NCBI GenBank assembly: GCA_036417435.1
Contig: CM070901.1
Coordinates: forward strand, 7,600,001-7,664,000
Source: Inia geoffrensis
Lineage: Eukaryota > Chordata > Mammalia > Artiodactyla > Iniidae
Direction: 5' to 3'
DNA: 64,000 nt
Under the pieces are notes generated by a model. That model saw only the letters and a list, made by a program, of their open reading frames with translations, did no database searches and was not told where the DNA came from. Of the stretch, positions 35,537 to 47,739 are shown piece after piece. The translations under genes and the position numbers were made by a program. How positions within the stretch are numbered: position 1 is the stretch's first letter; each line of letters begins with the position of its first letter.

Positions 35537-38500
35537 ATGGGAATAGGAACATACATATCGATAATTACCTTAAATGTAAATGGACTAAATGCTCCCACCA
35601 AAAGACACAGATTGGCTGAATGGATACAAAAACAAGACCCATATATATGCTGTCTACAAGAGACCCACTTCAGACCTAGAGACACATACAGACTGAAAGT
35701 AAGGGGATGGAAAAAGATGTTCCATGCAAATGGAAATCAAAAGAAAGCTGGAGTAGCAATTCTCATATCAGACAAAATAGACTTTAAAATAAAGACCATT
35801 ACAAGAGACAAAGAAGGACACTACATAATGATTAAGGGATCGATCCAAGAAGAAGATATAACAATTGTAAATATTTATGCACCTAATACAGGAGCACCTC
35901 AATACATAAGGCAAAAACTAACAGCCATAAAAGGGGAAATCGACAGTAATACATTCATAGTAGGGGACTTCAACACCCCACTTTCACCAATGGACAGATC
36001 ATCCAAAATGAAAATAAATAAGGAAACACAAGCCTTAAATGATACATTAAACAAGATGGACTTAATTGATATCTATAGGACACTCCATCCAAAAACAACA
36101 GAATACACATTTTTCTCAAGTGCTCATGGAACATTCTCCAGGATAGATCATATCTTGGGTCACAAATCAAGCCTTGGTAAATTTAAGAAAATTGAAATTG
36201 TATCAAGTATCTTCTCCGACCACAACGCCATGAGACTAGATATCAATTACAGGAAAAGATCTGTAAAAAATACAAACACATGGAGGCTAAACAATACATT
36301 ACTCAATAATGAAGTGATCACTGAAGAAATCAAAGAGGAAATTAAAAAATACCTAGAAACAAATGACAATGGAGACACAACGACCCAAAATCTATGGGAT
36401 GCTGCAAAAGCAGTTCTAAGAGGGAAGTTTATAGCAATACAAGCCCACCTTAAGAAGCAGGAAACATCTCGAATAAGCAACCTAACCTTACACCTAAAGC
36501 AATTAGAGAAAGAAGAACAAAAAAACCCCAAACTGAGTAGAAGGAAAGAAATTATAAAAATCAGATCAGAAATAAACGAAAAAGAAATGAAGGAAACAAT
36601 AGCAAAGATCAATAAAACTAAAAGTTGGTTCTTTGAGAAGATAAACAAAATAGATAAACCATTAGCCAGACTCATCAAGAAAAAAAGGGAGAAGACTCAA
36701 ATCAATAGAATTAGAAATGAAAAAGGAGAAGTAACAACTGACACTGCAGAAATAAAAATGATCATGAGAGATTACTACAAGCAACTCTATGCCAATAAAA
36801 TGGACAATCTGGAAGAAATGGACACATTCTTAGAAATGCACAAACTACCAAGACTGAATCAGGAAGAAATAGAAAATATGAACAGACCAATCACAAACAC
36901 TGAAATTGAAACTGTGATTAAAAATCTTCCAACAAACAAAAGCCCAGGACCAGATGGCTTCACAGCTGAATTCTATCAAGCATTTAGAGAAGAGCTAACA
37001 CCTATCCTTCTCAAACTCTTCCAAAACATAGTAGAGGGAGGAACACTCCCCAATTCCTTCTACGAGGCCACCATCACCTTGATACCAAAACCAGACAAGG
37101 ATGTCACAAAGAAAGAAAACTACAGGCCAATATCACTGATGAACATAGATGCAAAAATCCTCAACAAAATACTAGCAAACAGAATCCAACAGCACATCAA
37201 AAGGATCATACACCATGATCAAGTGGGGTTTATTCCAGGAATGCAAGGATTCTTCAATATACGCAAGTCTATCAATGTGATACACCATATTAACAAATTG
37301 AAGGAGAAAAACCATATGATCATCTCAATAGATGCAGAGAAAGCTTTTGACAAAATTCAACACCCATTTATGATAAAAACCCTACAGAAAGTAGGCATAG
37401 AGGGACCTTTCCTCAACATAATAAAGGCCATATATGACAAACCCACAGCCAACATCATCCTCAATGGTGAAAAACTGAAAGCATTTCCACTAAGATCAGG
37501 AACAAGACAAGGTTGCCCACTCTCACCACTCTTATTCAACATAGTTTTGGAAGTTTTAGCCACAGCAATCAGAGAAGAAAAGGAAATAAAAGGAATCCAA
37601 ATCGGAAAAGAAGAAGTAAAGCTGTCACTGTTTGCAGATGACATGATACTATACATAGAGAATCCTAAAGATGCTACCAGAAAACTACTAGAGATAATCA
37701 ATGAATTTGGTAAAGTAGCAGGATACAAAATTAATGCACAGAAATCTCTGGCATTCCTATATACTAGTGATGAAAAATCTGAAAGTGAAATCAAGAAAAC
37801 ACTGCCATTTACCATTGCAACAAAAAGAATAAAATACCTAGGAATAAACCTACCTAGGGAGACAAAAGACCTGTATGCAGAAAATTATAAGACACTGATG
37901 AAAGAAATTAAAGACGATACAAATAGATGGAGGGATATACCATGTTCTTGGATTGGAAGAATCAACATTGTGAAAATGACTCTACTACCCAAAGCAATCT
38001 ATAGATTCAATGCAATCCCTATCAAACTGCCACTGGCATTTTTCACAGAATTAGAAAAAAAATGTTCACAATTTGTATGGAAACACAAAAGACCCCGAAT
38101 AGCTAAAGCAATCTTGAGAGCGAAAAACGGAGCTGGAGGAATCAGGCTCCCTGACTTCAGACTATACTACAAAGCTACAGTAATCAAGACAGTATGGTAC
38201 TGGCACAAAAACAGAACGATAGATCAATGGAACAGAATAGAAAGCCCAGAGATAAACCCACGCACATATGGACACCTTATCTTTGATAATGGTGGCAGGA
38301 ATATACAGTGGAGAAAGGACAGCCTCTTCAATAAGTGGTGCTGGGAAAACTGGACAGCTACATGTAAAAGTATGAGCTTAGATCACTCCCTAACACCATA
38401 CACAAAAATAAGCTCAAAATGGATTAAAGACCTAAATGTAAGGCCAGAAACTATCAAACTTTTAGAGGAAAACATAGGCAGAACACTCTATGACATAAAT

Positions 38501-39355
38501 CACAGCAAGATCCTTTTTGACCCACCTCCTAGAGAAATGGAAATAAAAACAAAAATAAACAAATGGGACCTAATGAAACTTCAAAGCTTTTGCACAGCAA
38601 AGGAAACCTTAAACAAGACCAAAAGACAACCCTCAGAATGGGAGAAAATATTTGCAAATGAAGCAACTGACAAAGGATTAATCTCCAAAATTTACAAGCA
38701 GCTTATGCAGCTCAATGACAAAAAAACAAACAACCCAATCCAAAAATGGGCAGAAGACCTAAATAGACATTTCTCCAAAGAAGATATGCAGACTGCCAAC
38801 AAACACATGAAAGAATGCTCAACATCATTAATCATTAGAGAAATGCAAATCAAAACTACAATGAGATATCATCTCACACCAGTTAGAATGGCCATCATCA
38901 AAAAATCTAGAAACAATAAATGCTGGAGAGGGTGTGGACAAAAGGGAACCCTCTTGCACTGCTGGTGGGAATGTGAATTGGTTCAGCCACTATGGAGAAC
39001 AGTATGGAGGTTCCTTAAAAAACTCAAAATAGAACTACCATATGACCCAGCAATCCCACTACTGGGCATATACCCTGAGAAAACCAAAATTGAAAAAGTG
39101 GCGTGTACCAAAATGTTCATCGCAGCTCTATTTACAATAGCCCGGGGATGGAAACAACCTAAGTGCCCATCGTCAGATGAATGGATAAAGAAGATGTGGC
39201 ACATATACACAATGGAATATTACTCAGCATTAAAAAGAAACGAAATTGAGCTATTTGTAATGAGGTGGATAGACCTCGAGTCTGTCATACAGAGTGAAGT
39301 AAGTCAGAAAGACAAAGACAAATACCGTATGCTAACACATATATATGGAATTTAA
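35537..39355 (+). CDS. L1 ORF2 endonuclease/reverse transcriptase, intact
   Basis: The 1272-residue ORF2p nicks genomic DNA and reverse-transcribes L1 and SINE RNA at the nick. An in-frame TAG lies two codons before the ATG (35531-35533), which fixes the start. The apurinic-type endonuclease fills residues 1-235. N13, E42, Y114, D144, N146, D204, D228 and H229 are all present, matching the human catalytic set with an offset of one. The reverse transcriptase has its first catalytic Asp in '[10 protein letters not shown]' (D599) and 'FADD' at 699-702. The C-terminal Cys/His cluster C-x3-C-x7-H-x4-C is complete (C1129, C1133, H1141, C1146). No stop or frameshift interrupts it, and the length is within three residues of the usual 1275. 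Nothing in the sequence rules out an active enzyme. Activity itself is inference. Confidence 0.96.
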   Translation: MGIGTYISIITLNVNGLNAPTKRHRLAEWIQKQDPYICCLQETHFRPRDTYRLKVRGWKKMFHANGNQKKAGVAILISDKIDFKIKTITRDKEGHYIMIKGSIQEEDITIVNIYAPNTGAPQYIRQKLTAIKGEIDSNTFIVGDFNTPLSPMDRSSKMKINKETQALNDTLNKMDLIDIYRTLHPKTTEYTFFSSAHGTFSRIDHILGHKSSLGKFKKIEIVSSIFSDHNAMRLDINYRKRSVKNTNTWRLNNTLLNNEVITEEIKEEIKKYLETNDNGDTTTQNLWDAAKAVLRGKFIAIQAHLKKQETSRISNLTLHLKQLEKEEQKNPKLSRRKEIIKIRSEINEKEMKETIAKINKTKSWFFEKINKIDKPLARLIKKKREKTQINRIRNEKGEVTTDTAEIKMIMRDYYKQLYANKMDNLEEMDTFLEMHKLPRLNQEEIENMNRPITNTEIETVIKNLPTNKSPGPDGFTAEFYQAFREELTPILLKLFQNIVEGGTLPNSFYEATITLIPKPDKDVTKKENYRPISLMNIDAKILNKILANRIQQHIKRIIHHDQVGFIPGMQGFFNIRKSINVIHHINKLKEKNHMIISIDAEKAFDKIQHPFMIKTLQKVGIEGPFLNIIKAIYDKPTANIILNGEKLKAFPLRSGTRQGCPLSPLLFNIVLEVLATAIREEKEIKGIQIGKEEVKLSLFADDMILYIENPKDATRKLLEIINEFGKVAGYKINAQKSLAFLYTSDEKSESEIKKTLPFTIATKRIKYLGINLPRETKDLYAENYKTLMKEIKDDTNRWRDIPCSWIGRINIVKMTLLPKAIYRFNAIPIKLPLAFFTELEKKCSQFVWKHKRPRIAKAILRAKNGAGGIRLPDFRLYYKATVIKTVWYWHKNRTIDQWNRIESPEINPRTYGHLIFDNGGRNIQWRKDSLFNKWCWENWTATCKSMSLDHSLTPYTKISSKWIKDLNVRPETIKLLEENIGRTLYDINHSKILFDPPPREMEIKTKINKWDLMKLQSFCTAKETLNKTKRQPSEWEKIFANEATDKGLISKIYKQLMQLNDKKTNNPIQKWAEDLNRHFSKEDMQTANKHMKECSTSLIIREMQIKTTMRYHLTPVRMAIIKKSRNNKCWRGCGQKGTLLHCWWECELVQPLWRTVWRFLKKLKIELPYDPAIPLLGIYPEKTKIEKVACTKMFIAALFTIARGWKQPKCPSSDEWIKKMWHIYTMEYYSALKRNEIELFVMRWIDLESVIQSEVSQKDKDKYRMLTHIYGI

Positions 39356-39784
39356 GAAAAAAAAATGTTATGAAGAACCTAGGGGTAAGACAGGAATAAA
39401 GACACAGACCTACTGGAGAACGGACTTGAGGATATGGGGAGGGGGAGGGGTGAGCTATGAGAGGGCGAGGGAGGGGCACGGACATATATATACTAACAAA
39501 CGTAAGGTAGATAGCTAATGGGAAGCAGCCGCTTGGCACAGGGATATCTGCTCGGTGCTTTGTGACTGCCTGGAGGGGTGGGATAGGGAGGGAAGGAAGG
39601 AGAGATACGCAAGAGGGAAGAAATATGTGAACGTCTGTATATATATAACTGATTCACTTTATTGTAAAGTAGAAACTGACACACCATTGTAGAGCAATTT
39701 TAACCCAATAAAGATGTTAAAAAAATAAAAAAAATAAATAAATAAAAAGCCAAAAAGCCAAAAAAAAAAAAAAAAAAAAAAAAA
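39356..39784 (+). other. L1 3' UTR and poly(A) tail
   Basis: The UTR carries a G-rich tract at 39436-39478 and AATAAA at 39707-39712. The tail (from about 39719) is not pure A. It contains AAAT repeats and two 'aaaaagcc' units before a final run of about 27 A. The right target duplication follows at 39785. Confidence 0.88.
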
Positions 39785-39797
39785 AAAGAAGAAACCA
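39785..39797 (+). repeat. L1 target-site duplication, right copy
   Basis: Identical to the left copy at 33845-33857; it abuts the poly(A) tail. Confidence 0.95.
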
Positions 39798-41115
39798 AAT
39801 GTGGGTCTAGGTAAAAGTAAATAATAATACATCACGATGTGTGGAAAATCAGGTCTCAGAATTTCTGCAGCCATACTCTACTCATATACAGATGACAAAA
39901 GAGTAATTCCAACAAAAATCTGAGAAAAAGAATGAACCAAGCATGTCATAAATATCCAAATGATCTTGTAGGTTTGATGGTAAAAGATAGACATTTGCAT
40001 CATACCCATACCAGAATTCAGAAAATTGAATAGATATAAAAAATTATTGAAATTTTATATGAAGATCAATTCTTGGGACAGGATATGATTCAAAATAAAG
40101 CAGAATGAAGAAAATATGGTAAAAGTATTTTTGGTAAGCATTAAATATATTTAGAAAGGAAAAGAAACAAAATCCCTGAAAAAACAGAACATAAGTGTTA
40201 TGAACTTTTATATTTTAAAGTTAACACTATAACAAATCAGAAGACAGAAGATTGGAAGGAAGTTAAAGTTAGAATATATACTAATCTTCTCATTTTTCTA
40301 TAGTAAGAACTTGCTTTACAGAGTCTAATTTAAAATACAAATTTGTAAATGAGGTTAATATCTTATTTATTTTATTTTCTTTGTTGGTTTGTGAAGAATA
40401 TTTGTCAATTAACATCTCTTATGATAAAGAATCAATTACTAAAAATCCCTTAAGATATACCTTTTTTTTTTAATTTGGTCAAAATCAACTTAGATATAAT
40501 AATTTAATTTGCAGATGTTAAACCAATTTCTTTTTGGTCTTACTTTTTCTTTATAACTAAAGAAATATTCCTTGAGAGATATCTAAAGTGATTTCAGCAA
40601 ATATTAGTAATGTTTTTCTAGGTATTGGCATTGTTGGTGATTACTCATTTAAAACAAAATTAGCCTTATATAGCTGTTTTTTGAAATCTTATGTTTTATA
40701 TTTAGCAAGTATTATTTTTAAAAGGTGTAACTCCTTATAAAAGTAAAATAAAACAGCATTGTAAGACATGATATCCCAAACTGATTATATAGGATTTTTG
40801 GTATCACATTTACCTCCTATGTAGATGTGTTTCTTCCAGTAAGCATTTGGAGCTTATGAATATAGCATATCTCTTACTATTAGTAAGTGAAACTTTATTA
40901 TGACTTGACAAAAATTTCACTTAAAAAACTGGAAAAAAACTAAATTATTAAACATATTTAACTATGTAGATAACTGTAGTGAGTTAACTACATCACTATA
41001 GTTTCACTTCAGTTGGAGTCATAGAAGAATGCTAAACCTTAACCTTTCCCCTCAGTCATTCCTATATGTCAATATGCTTGAAAAGCAGGAAAGCTTTTCA
41101 CTGTCATCTACTGCA

Positions 41116-41118
<3 letters not shown>
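39798..41118. other. AT-rich, nothing recognised
   Basis: No gene or certain repeat. Parts of 39800-40300 may be a decayed L1 or HAL1-like sequence, but no motif is firm. Confidence 0.45.

Positions 41119-41155
<37 letters not shown>
41119..41155. repeat. (CA)18 microsatellite
   Basis: Eighteen uninterrupted CA dinucleotides followed by a C run. It is likely length-polymorphic. Confidence 0.97.
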
Positions 41156-41157
<2 letters not shown>

Positions 41158-41312
41158 CTTCTTTCCTTGGAAACATATGGACTAGTGTAAGTGTGGGAAA
41201 AAATAAACAAATAGCTATGATATTATGACACATGAAAAACAGTTGTACAGATCAACTATGAACAATCATTTAAAAGAAATATCTGCTACAGTTGCACTGG
41301 GACAGAGAAGAC

Positions 41313-41645
41313 TTTTTTTTTTTTTTTCTCTCCAGAAACTCTTGGCACGCTTTTCTTAGCCATATTAAATCTTTTTGTATTTTAAGCCTTTTCCCGAAGA
41401 AATAAATAAGGTGATGGAGTTGCATTACACAGCATAGTTTGAGCCCAACGCGGCTTATATCACGAGCAGCTGGTGAAACTGCACAGCTGACAATGGGAGG
41501 TTGTGTTTTCCAATGAATGTCGGGAGCTGTGTTCCAATACAGAGGAAAACTGACGCTGGGCAACAGTAAGTCTTCCAACTTTATTTGAGGGACTACCAAT
41601 GAAATAGAACACAACATCAGCTCCCTCGGCACTTAGTGCCCTCAT
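41313..41645. other. CpG-retaining block with splice-like signals
   Basis: The block stands out from AT-rich flanks. It keeps at least seven CpGs between 41395 and 41640. On the plus strand a strong polypyrimidine tract and 'tctctccag' (AG at 41334-41335) could be a 3' splice site, and 'caacagtaagtc' (GT at 41566-41567) a 5' splice site, which would bound a 230-bp exon without a long open frame. On the minus strand, frames of 120 and 61 codons exist without a known domain. It could be a non-coding exon, an exapted old repeat or a conserved regulatory element, or it could be chance. Confidence 0.35.
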
Positions 41646-41879
41646 TGAATCAAAGTGAGAAAACTAGTACTTTTTCCTTGTGTATGTAATTCTCCTTGTT
41701 CCTGGGGAAGGGGTTAGCCAAGAGTGGCATCCTTTAGAAACCAAGTAATAGAGAAGTCATTTATCATTTGATCTGCTTCAAAGAAAAATAGAAAGTGTGA
41801 ATTGAGAAGCTTTTAACTGCTAATATAAAAATCCTAGTATCACTAATATTTCTCATATCAATTATAGAAATATAATTTA
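41646..41879. other. No feature recognised
   Basis: A mixed stretch following the CpG-retaining block. It may belong with it. Confidence 0.4.
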
Positions 41880-42045
41880 TCTTCAGTCCATAACACTTGA
41901 CTTGCTTCATTCTGTCCTCTACTCACTGTCTTCTGGATAATCTTTCAAATAAGAAAATCTTGCAATATTTGCTTCTTGCCTAAATCCCTTCGGTGTTTTT
42001 CAAACTCACTAGTCTTAGACAAGCCAAATCTCCTTAGCAAGATGT
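41880..42045 (+). mobile_element. Possible L2 remnant
   Basis: 'cattctgtcctctactcac', 'ttgcctaaatcccttcgg' and 'tgtttttcaaactcac' resemble the L2 stretch 'cccctgcttaaaacccttcaatggcttcccat'. Weak. Confidence 0.35.
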
Positions 42046-43199
42046 TAGTTATTTTGACATATAATCGATTAAGACCTGAGACATCATATTTTCAACCAGT
42101 CACCTATTGCCAACTTAAATTCACAGAGATAGGCAAAGGGTGTTTCATGTAAAAACAATGCTCCTTAATACTTGTTAAAACTTTTGACTAAAACAAGAAT
42201 CCATATGCCAGCTAGTTTGAACCACTTGAGTTGACAAGGATTTACGTTGTTAACAACAGTCAGTTCTGAAGACAACACAAACCAGTGCAGCCAGTGTCTA
42301 ACGTGGGCGGCTCCCTTGCTTTCGGGTTACAGCCAAATTGCCCCACTGTGAGATATTATTTCTCTGCTGTTAAGGAAGGGCAAATGTGAAAAAAAAGTTT
42401 ACCAAGTTAAAGAAAGGGGGCATTGCCTCAATGTGTAGAGCAGATCTGATTCTAAGCTACCATTCCAGTCCTTCCCAGAAAGAGTTTCCTCTTGCTAAAC
42501 TGCAGATACCAGGACTCCTCTATGTTATTGACCACTTAACACATCACGATCCCTTACTTCTATAAATTGACTACAATTCAGACCTATTTTGACATAAGTT
42601 TTAGGGTAAAGGGAAGAGAGTAAGGTGCTTCATTTTCACCACTAACAGGTAGGATGTGTTTGCTCTGTGTTATCATTAACATTTTATTATTTCTCTCTAG
42701 CTCTCTGCATTCTATATTCAGCCATCATACGTTATTTGCAACTTATGTTTGTGACTCATTTGTAACTCATGTTATTTGTAACTACCTCTGCATTTTTATG
42801 TCCCTTGGAATCCCACTACCCTCACTTTGTCTGAATTAGGAGGTCAAGCTCTAAATTCCCAGAAAGCTAGAGGTTACCTGCATTATACTTAAGTGTATCA
42901 TTTTTTGTTAGACCAAGTGGCCCTTGAAGTGAATTATCATATCCCTGATGTCAAACATAGTGACTGAAGCAGTGCGTGTCCTGTATTTATGTATAAATAC
43001 ATAATAAAATTTTGTCACTTAAACGTATTTCTGAAGTTAATAAGTTACAATCCATGACTATAAAAGACTTTTAAAATATTGAATACAGATATATTCATTC
43101 TATATGATGACCTATAGAAAGTTCTGGTTTTGACCACAGCAGCTAATCACAGCTAATACTAAATGAAACTAGTTTACAATACTAAATGAAGCTAATTTA
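42046..43199. other. No feature recognised
   Basis: AT-rich apart from a small CpG-bearing patch near 42290-42350. No gene or certain repeat. Confidence 0.45.
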
Positions 43200-43900
43200 A
43201 TGTTTTCTACTATAGGGGAGGACAACTGTTTTTTCCCTTTACTCTTCGGAGTTCTTAGTTGAAACCCTTATAATAAAAGACAGATTAACAAGAGAAAAAC
43301 ATACAGAAGTTTATTAACATGCATACGTTATGAATATTTGAGAAATACCCAGGGGAAAAAAGTATTTCAAATAGGTGGTTTAGAACCCTAGCTAAATGCT
43401 ATCATCAACTAAAGACAAAAGAAAGAAAGATGTAGGGGGTGAGGGGAGACAGTTACGGAGAGGTTACCAGGAAAAGCATGGTAAACAAGGGTAAAGTTTG
43501 TTAAACAGATTTAAGTCTGTGCTTTCTCCATTGATATGGGTCTAAAGTTTTCTCTAGGGAACAAAAAAATAAGTCTTTACAGATAAAAATAATAGAAGTA
43601 CTTCTTCCAGCAATGTCGAATTATCCTGTATCCTACAAATCTTCCAAACCCAAACTAGAAAACCCAGATAAGTTCTTTTAAATAGTTACTTCAAGGCTGC
43701 CGAGATCTGAGGGAACAGGATCCCGGACAGAAGGGAAGCAGAGAGGTTGCCCTGGATTTCCTGAGGGCATCTCCCTCTAGGCATTTAACAATCCACCTGT
43801 GGTTCTTTAGAAGCCAAGATGTTGAACAACGATTTTTGCAATCTCTCAAAGGTGGGATAATAGAAATTGAATGTAACATCCATCAAGGAGCTGAGTACTC
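43200..43900 (-). mobile_element. Possible LTR, minus strand
   Basis: 'agaagtttattaacatgca' gives AATAAA on the minus strand after 'attaacaagagaaaaacat'. This layout is one I associate with ERV LTRs of laurasiatherian mammals. The following GC-richer stretch to about 43850 fits an LTR body. No ends or target duplication were found. Confidence 0.4.
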
Positions 43901-44136
43901 ATAGATAGATTAGCTTTTCATTTATGAGACACAGAGCAATAAGCTGCAAATATAACGGCAGCGTATAAACAGATGAGCTCTCACAAAGACTGAAATCACA
44001 CCAAAGATGAGCTCGATCACTGAACGAATTATGGTAATTTGCCTATAACTGACATCAAGCCCCAGAGATTGGAAACCGAAGATAGCTATCAGTAATCTTA
44101 CTAAACATGGAAGAAATATTGGCATTCAGGGCTTGC
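43901..44136. other. No feature recognised
   Basis: A short unassigned stretch before a SINE. Confidence 0.45.
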
Positions 44137-44147
44137 AGAGGTGGAAC

Positions 44148-44361
44148 TTTTTTTTTTTTTTTCTTTCCTTTGGTACACGGGCTTCTCACTGTTGTGGCTG
44201 CTCCCGTTGCGGAGCACAGGCTCCGGACGCGCAGGCTCAGCGTCCATGGCTCAGGGGCCCAGCCGCTCCGCGGCATGTGGGATCTTCCCGGACCGGGGCA
44301 CGAACCCGCGTCCCCTGTATCGGCAGGCGGACTCTCAACCACTGCGCCACCAGGGAAGCCC
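44148..44361 (-). mobile_element. CHR-type SINE, short form
   Basis: The plus strand reads from a T run (the tail) to 'accagggaagccc', the complement of the SINE head. The B-box complement lies at about 44303-44316. The target duplication is 'agaggtggaac' (44137-44147) and 'agaggtggagc' (44362-44372), 11 bp with one mismatch. Several overlapping frames of 60-100 codons on both strands are products of the GC-rich SINE and are not genes. Confidence 0.92.
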
Positions 44362-44372
44362 AGAGGTGGAGC

Positions 44373-44880
44373 ATTTTTGATGAATACACTAGGCTTTCAG
44401 TTGCCCTGGGACTAAATGTCAATGAGATGTAATCAGCTCTCCAAAAGACGGGTATCCAGCTTTAAATAAGCTGAATTTCATTTTGTTTAATATGGACCTC
44501 ATTGAACGGCCTGTGAGAAACAAAAGAAAACCTCTATGAAGGAAGATAATCCAATATGTTATATTATTTCTAGAAATTTTCTTCTACAATGTCCACAGTT
44601 CAATTTTAAAAAATGGCATAAGAAGAGATAAAAATCAATAGAATGATCATGATGATAATAAATATGACAATTGAAAAAGAAACAGACAAAAAAAGTAGTT
44701 CCAGAGGAAAGCTAGATTTGGAATTTTGAGACCTAGACTTTAAGTTAAGTTAAATTAGTATTTAAAAATAATAGAGATGTTGGAAATTTTTATCAGGTAA
44801 TTGGATTCTATAAATGATTTTAAGAAGTTTAAGAATGGAAAACATGTTATAGGTGAAATTAACAATTAAAAAGCTAGATT
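44373..44880. other. No certain feature
   Basis: AT-rich. It may be the start of the decayed L1M that follows. Confidence 0.4.
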
Positions 44881-46560
44881 GGAAAACAGATGAGACACAG
44901 CAAAATACAGGTTTGGATATCTGAATAATAAGACAAATGAAAATATCCAGAGAGAGGAATACAGAAAAAAAGAGATACAATGAACAAGTCTAATATATGT
45001 GTAATTGGAGTCCTTGCAGAAGTAAACAGAATGAGACAGAAAAATTATTTGAAAATAATAGCTGATGACTTCCAAAACTAATGAATTACATCAAGTCAAA
45101 GATTTAAGGAGTTTTTCAAACCTCAAATAGAATATATAAAATGGAAATAACACATATTTGTTAAAACGTCTAAAATGTCAAAAAGAAGGAGAAAATACTA
45201 TAAACAACCAGATATTTTAAAAATAATAATAAGATAACAACTGAAGTGGCAACATAAATGAGAGAAAAAAGACCATGGGATGATTTTTTTTTTTTTCAAG
45301 TAGCAACAGAAACCAACCAACAAAGAATTCTACAAGCAGTTAAAAAAAAAAAAAAACCCTGCAAAAATGAAGGCAAAATAGACATAAGTTTTAGGCAAAC
45401 AAACACTGAGACTCTTCATCAGCAGCAGATTTTCAGCAAAAAAAAAAAAAAATACAAAAGAAGTTTTGCAAGTAAAAGTATGTTACCGCTGATGAACAGG
45501 ACTTTATTAAAATTAAGAACTTCTGCTCTGAGTCACATAATGTCAAGAGACTGCGAAAGTAAGCCACAGACTAGGGGAAAATATTTGCAAAAGTCCTATC
45601 TTCTAAAGGACCCTTAACCCAAATATACAAAGAACTCTTGAGACCCCAAAAAAAGGCCAAAAACCTGATTAAAAAATGGGTGAAAGACCTGAACAGAGAT
45701 CTCAGTGAAGAAGATAGACAGATGGCAAATAAGCATATGAAAATATGGTCTCATCATATGTCATTAGGGAAATTAAAATTTAAAAAATAATGAGATATTA
45801 CTACATATCTATTACAACAGCCCAAAACAGAGAACAGGGACAGGACCAAATGCTGGCAAGGATGTGGAGCAATAGGAACTCTCATTCATTCCTGGTGGGA
45901 ACGCAGAATAGTATAACCACACTGGCAGGCAGTTTGGCGGTTTCTTACAAACGTAAACATACTCTTACAATGTGATTCAGCAATCACAATTCTTGGTATT
46001 TACCCAAAGCTGAAAACTTAGGTCCACAACACAACCTGCACATGGTTGTGTATAGCAGCTTTATTCATAATTGTGAAAGCTTGGAATCAACCAAGTGGTA
46101 GGTGAATAAACTGTGGTACATCCAGACAATGATATATTATTCAGCACCAAAAAGCAAGCAATGAAAGAAAAAAAAAAATAAAGCAAGCAATGAGCTGTCA
46201 AGCCATGAAAAGACATGAAAAAAAACTTAAATACATATTATTAAATGAAAGAAGCCAGATTGAAAGACCACATACTGTGTAATTTCAAGCAGATGACACT
46301 TAGTAAAATGATCAAGGTCTCCAGAGAGAGTGGGGAGAATGTACAGGCAGAATCTTTAGGACAATGAAAACACTTAATGTGAGACCATAATGATGGATAC
46401 ATGTCATTACACATTTGTCCAAGCTCATAGAGTGTACAACACCAAGAGTGAACAATAATGTAAATTATGAACTTTGGATGATTACAATGTGTCAGCGTAG
46501 GTTCATCAATTTTAACAAATGCACCACTGCGGTGGGGGGTGTTGAGAATGAGGGAGGCTA
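44881..46560 (+). mobile_element. Decayed L1M, ORF1 and ORF2 remnants
   Basis: 45060-45440 resembles an old ORF1 end ('ggcaaacaaacactgagact' like 'ggcaaacaaaagctgagaga'). The copy then jumps to the ORF2 end: 'ctaggggaaaatatttgca', 'aaaatgggtgaaagacctg', 'acctgaacagagatctcag', 'aaggatgtggagcaatagg', 'ggtatttacccaaagctg' and 'acatccagacaatgatata'. It closes with an old 3' UTR ('attattaaatgaaagaagcc', 'ttatgaactttggatgat'). The middle of ORF2 is missing. It is much more diverged than the full-length L1, with no functional frame. Confidence 0.75.
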
Positions 46561-46589
46561 TAGACACATGGCAAAATGAGAAAAAAACT

Positions 46590-46605
46590 CAAAACATAAC
46601 AAATA

Positions 46606-46650
<45 letters not shown>

Positions 46651-47078
46651 GAAAATGAAAGAGGCAGACAGTCAGAGAGAGATAAAGGAAGACAGAGAAT
46701 GATTTTAAGGAACTGGCTCATGAAATTGTACAGATGCAAGTCCAAAATCTGCAGGGTAGGCCTGCAGGCTGGAGATGCAGGGAAGAGTTGTTGAGGTCCA
46801 CATGCAGCCTTATAGCCAAAGTCTCTTTTCTTCAGGAAGGTCAATCATTTTAAGGTCTTTCATGATTATAGGAGGCCTACCACATTATGAAGGGCAATCT
46901 GCTTTACTAAATGCGTACTGATTTAAATGTTAACTCTATCCCCAAAAAACAAAAACCAAACAAAAAAAAAAAACCCCACAAAACCTTCAGCAAAATATCT
47001 AAAGTAATAGTTGACCCAACATCTGAGTACCATGGCCCAGCCAGGTTGACACATAAAATTAAACATCACACCCTATTT
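46590..47078 (-). mobile_element. MaLR (MLT1-like) LTR
   Basis: The plus strand follows the antisense of a MaLR LTR: 'aaggaactggctcatgaaat', 'aatctgcagggtaggcctg', 'gaagggcaatctgctttac', 'ctgatttaaatgttaactc', 'ttgacccaacatctgagta' and 'gttgacacataaaattaaac'. It is an old retrovirus-like LTR with no coding sequence. It holds the GT microsatellite at 46608-46645 and an A/C-rich patch near 46942-46980. Confidence 0.7.
46608..46645. repeat. (GT)19 microsatellite
   Basis: About nineteen uninterrupted GT dinucleotides inside the MaLR LTR. Likely polymorphic. Confidence 0.96.
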
Positions 47079-47739
47079 TCCAAAATACACTTTTCTTGTT
47101 TGTCCTCCTTAATCATCCTGTAATTTCCCCATTATGGTATAAGCCACATCCAAATGGTCATCTTCACTGCTAGAGTATAATCTGCATATCTATCTATCTA
47201 ATCTATTTCATTGTTGCTGCTTCAGTGACCAGAAAGCCCAAAGCACTTGGCAGATACTTAATACTTATATGTAAAGTGAAAAAAATAAAAGGTTGTATAT
47301 TACAGATACTATGAAAACAAAATGTGAGAAAATTTGGTCGCCGAGACAGGTGGTAGAAAAGGTATAAAGATTATTTCCAGTTATCAGGACATGTGACTGT
47401 GGGTACTAATAATAGCAGTACAAAAAGCTGATTGAAGAGCAGACATATAGAAACTGAGGTCTTAGCAGGATACCAGGGAGGAACAAATCCAGGAAATTTG
47501 AAAGTACAAAAGGTGATTACTGAGAAGAGAATGGGACAAGATATGCAAGGGTAATTGTAAAGGTTACAGAAGAGGCTGAATTTCCAAGAGAGCTATACAA
47601 AGAAAAATAAAATGCTACCCAATAAATCATTCAATTGTAGAAAGTGTACATTGTGCTTATTTTGATTTTTATCATTTTCATTAATAATGCAGTTGATAGG
47701 CTCTAAGAGTGATAGAAGCAGAGATACAGCAGGGAGTGA
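47079..47739. other. No feature recognised
   Basis: AT-rich sequence with a short TATC run near 47190. No gene. Confidence 0.45.

Larger units (their letters stand above)
33858..39784 (+). mobile_element. Near-intact full-length LINE-1
   Basis: A 5.9-kb L1 with 5' UTR (33858-34571), ORF1 (34572-35478, one frameshift), a 58-nt inter-ORF spacer (35479-35536), intact ORF2 (35537-39355), 3' UTR, an AATAAA signal at 39707-39712 and a long A-rich tail. The perfect 13-bp target duplication and the open 1272-codon ORF2 show that it is young. The ORF sequences resemble cetartiodactyl L1 lineages. It is probably not autonomous as read, because ORF1 is broken, although ORF2 could act on other RNAs. Confidence 0.96.

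Noticed and set aside
44055..44432. Several overlapping 60-102-codon frames
   Set aside because: They cover a CHR SINE on both strands. Equivalent frames appear at the SINEs at 25201 and 62918.
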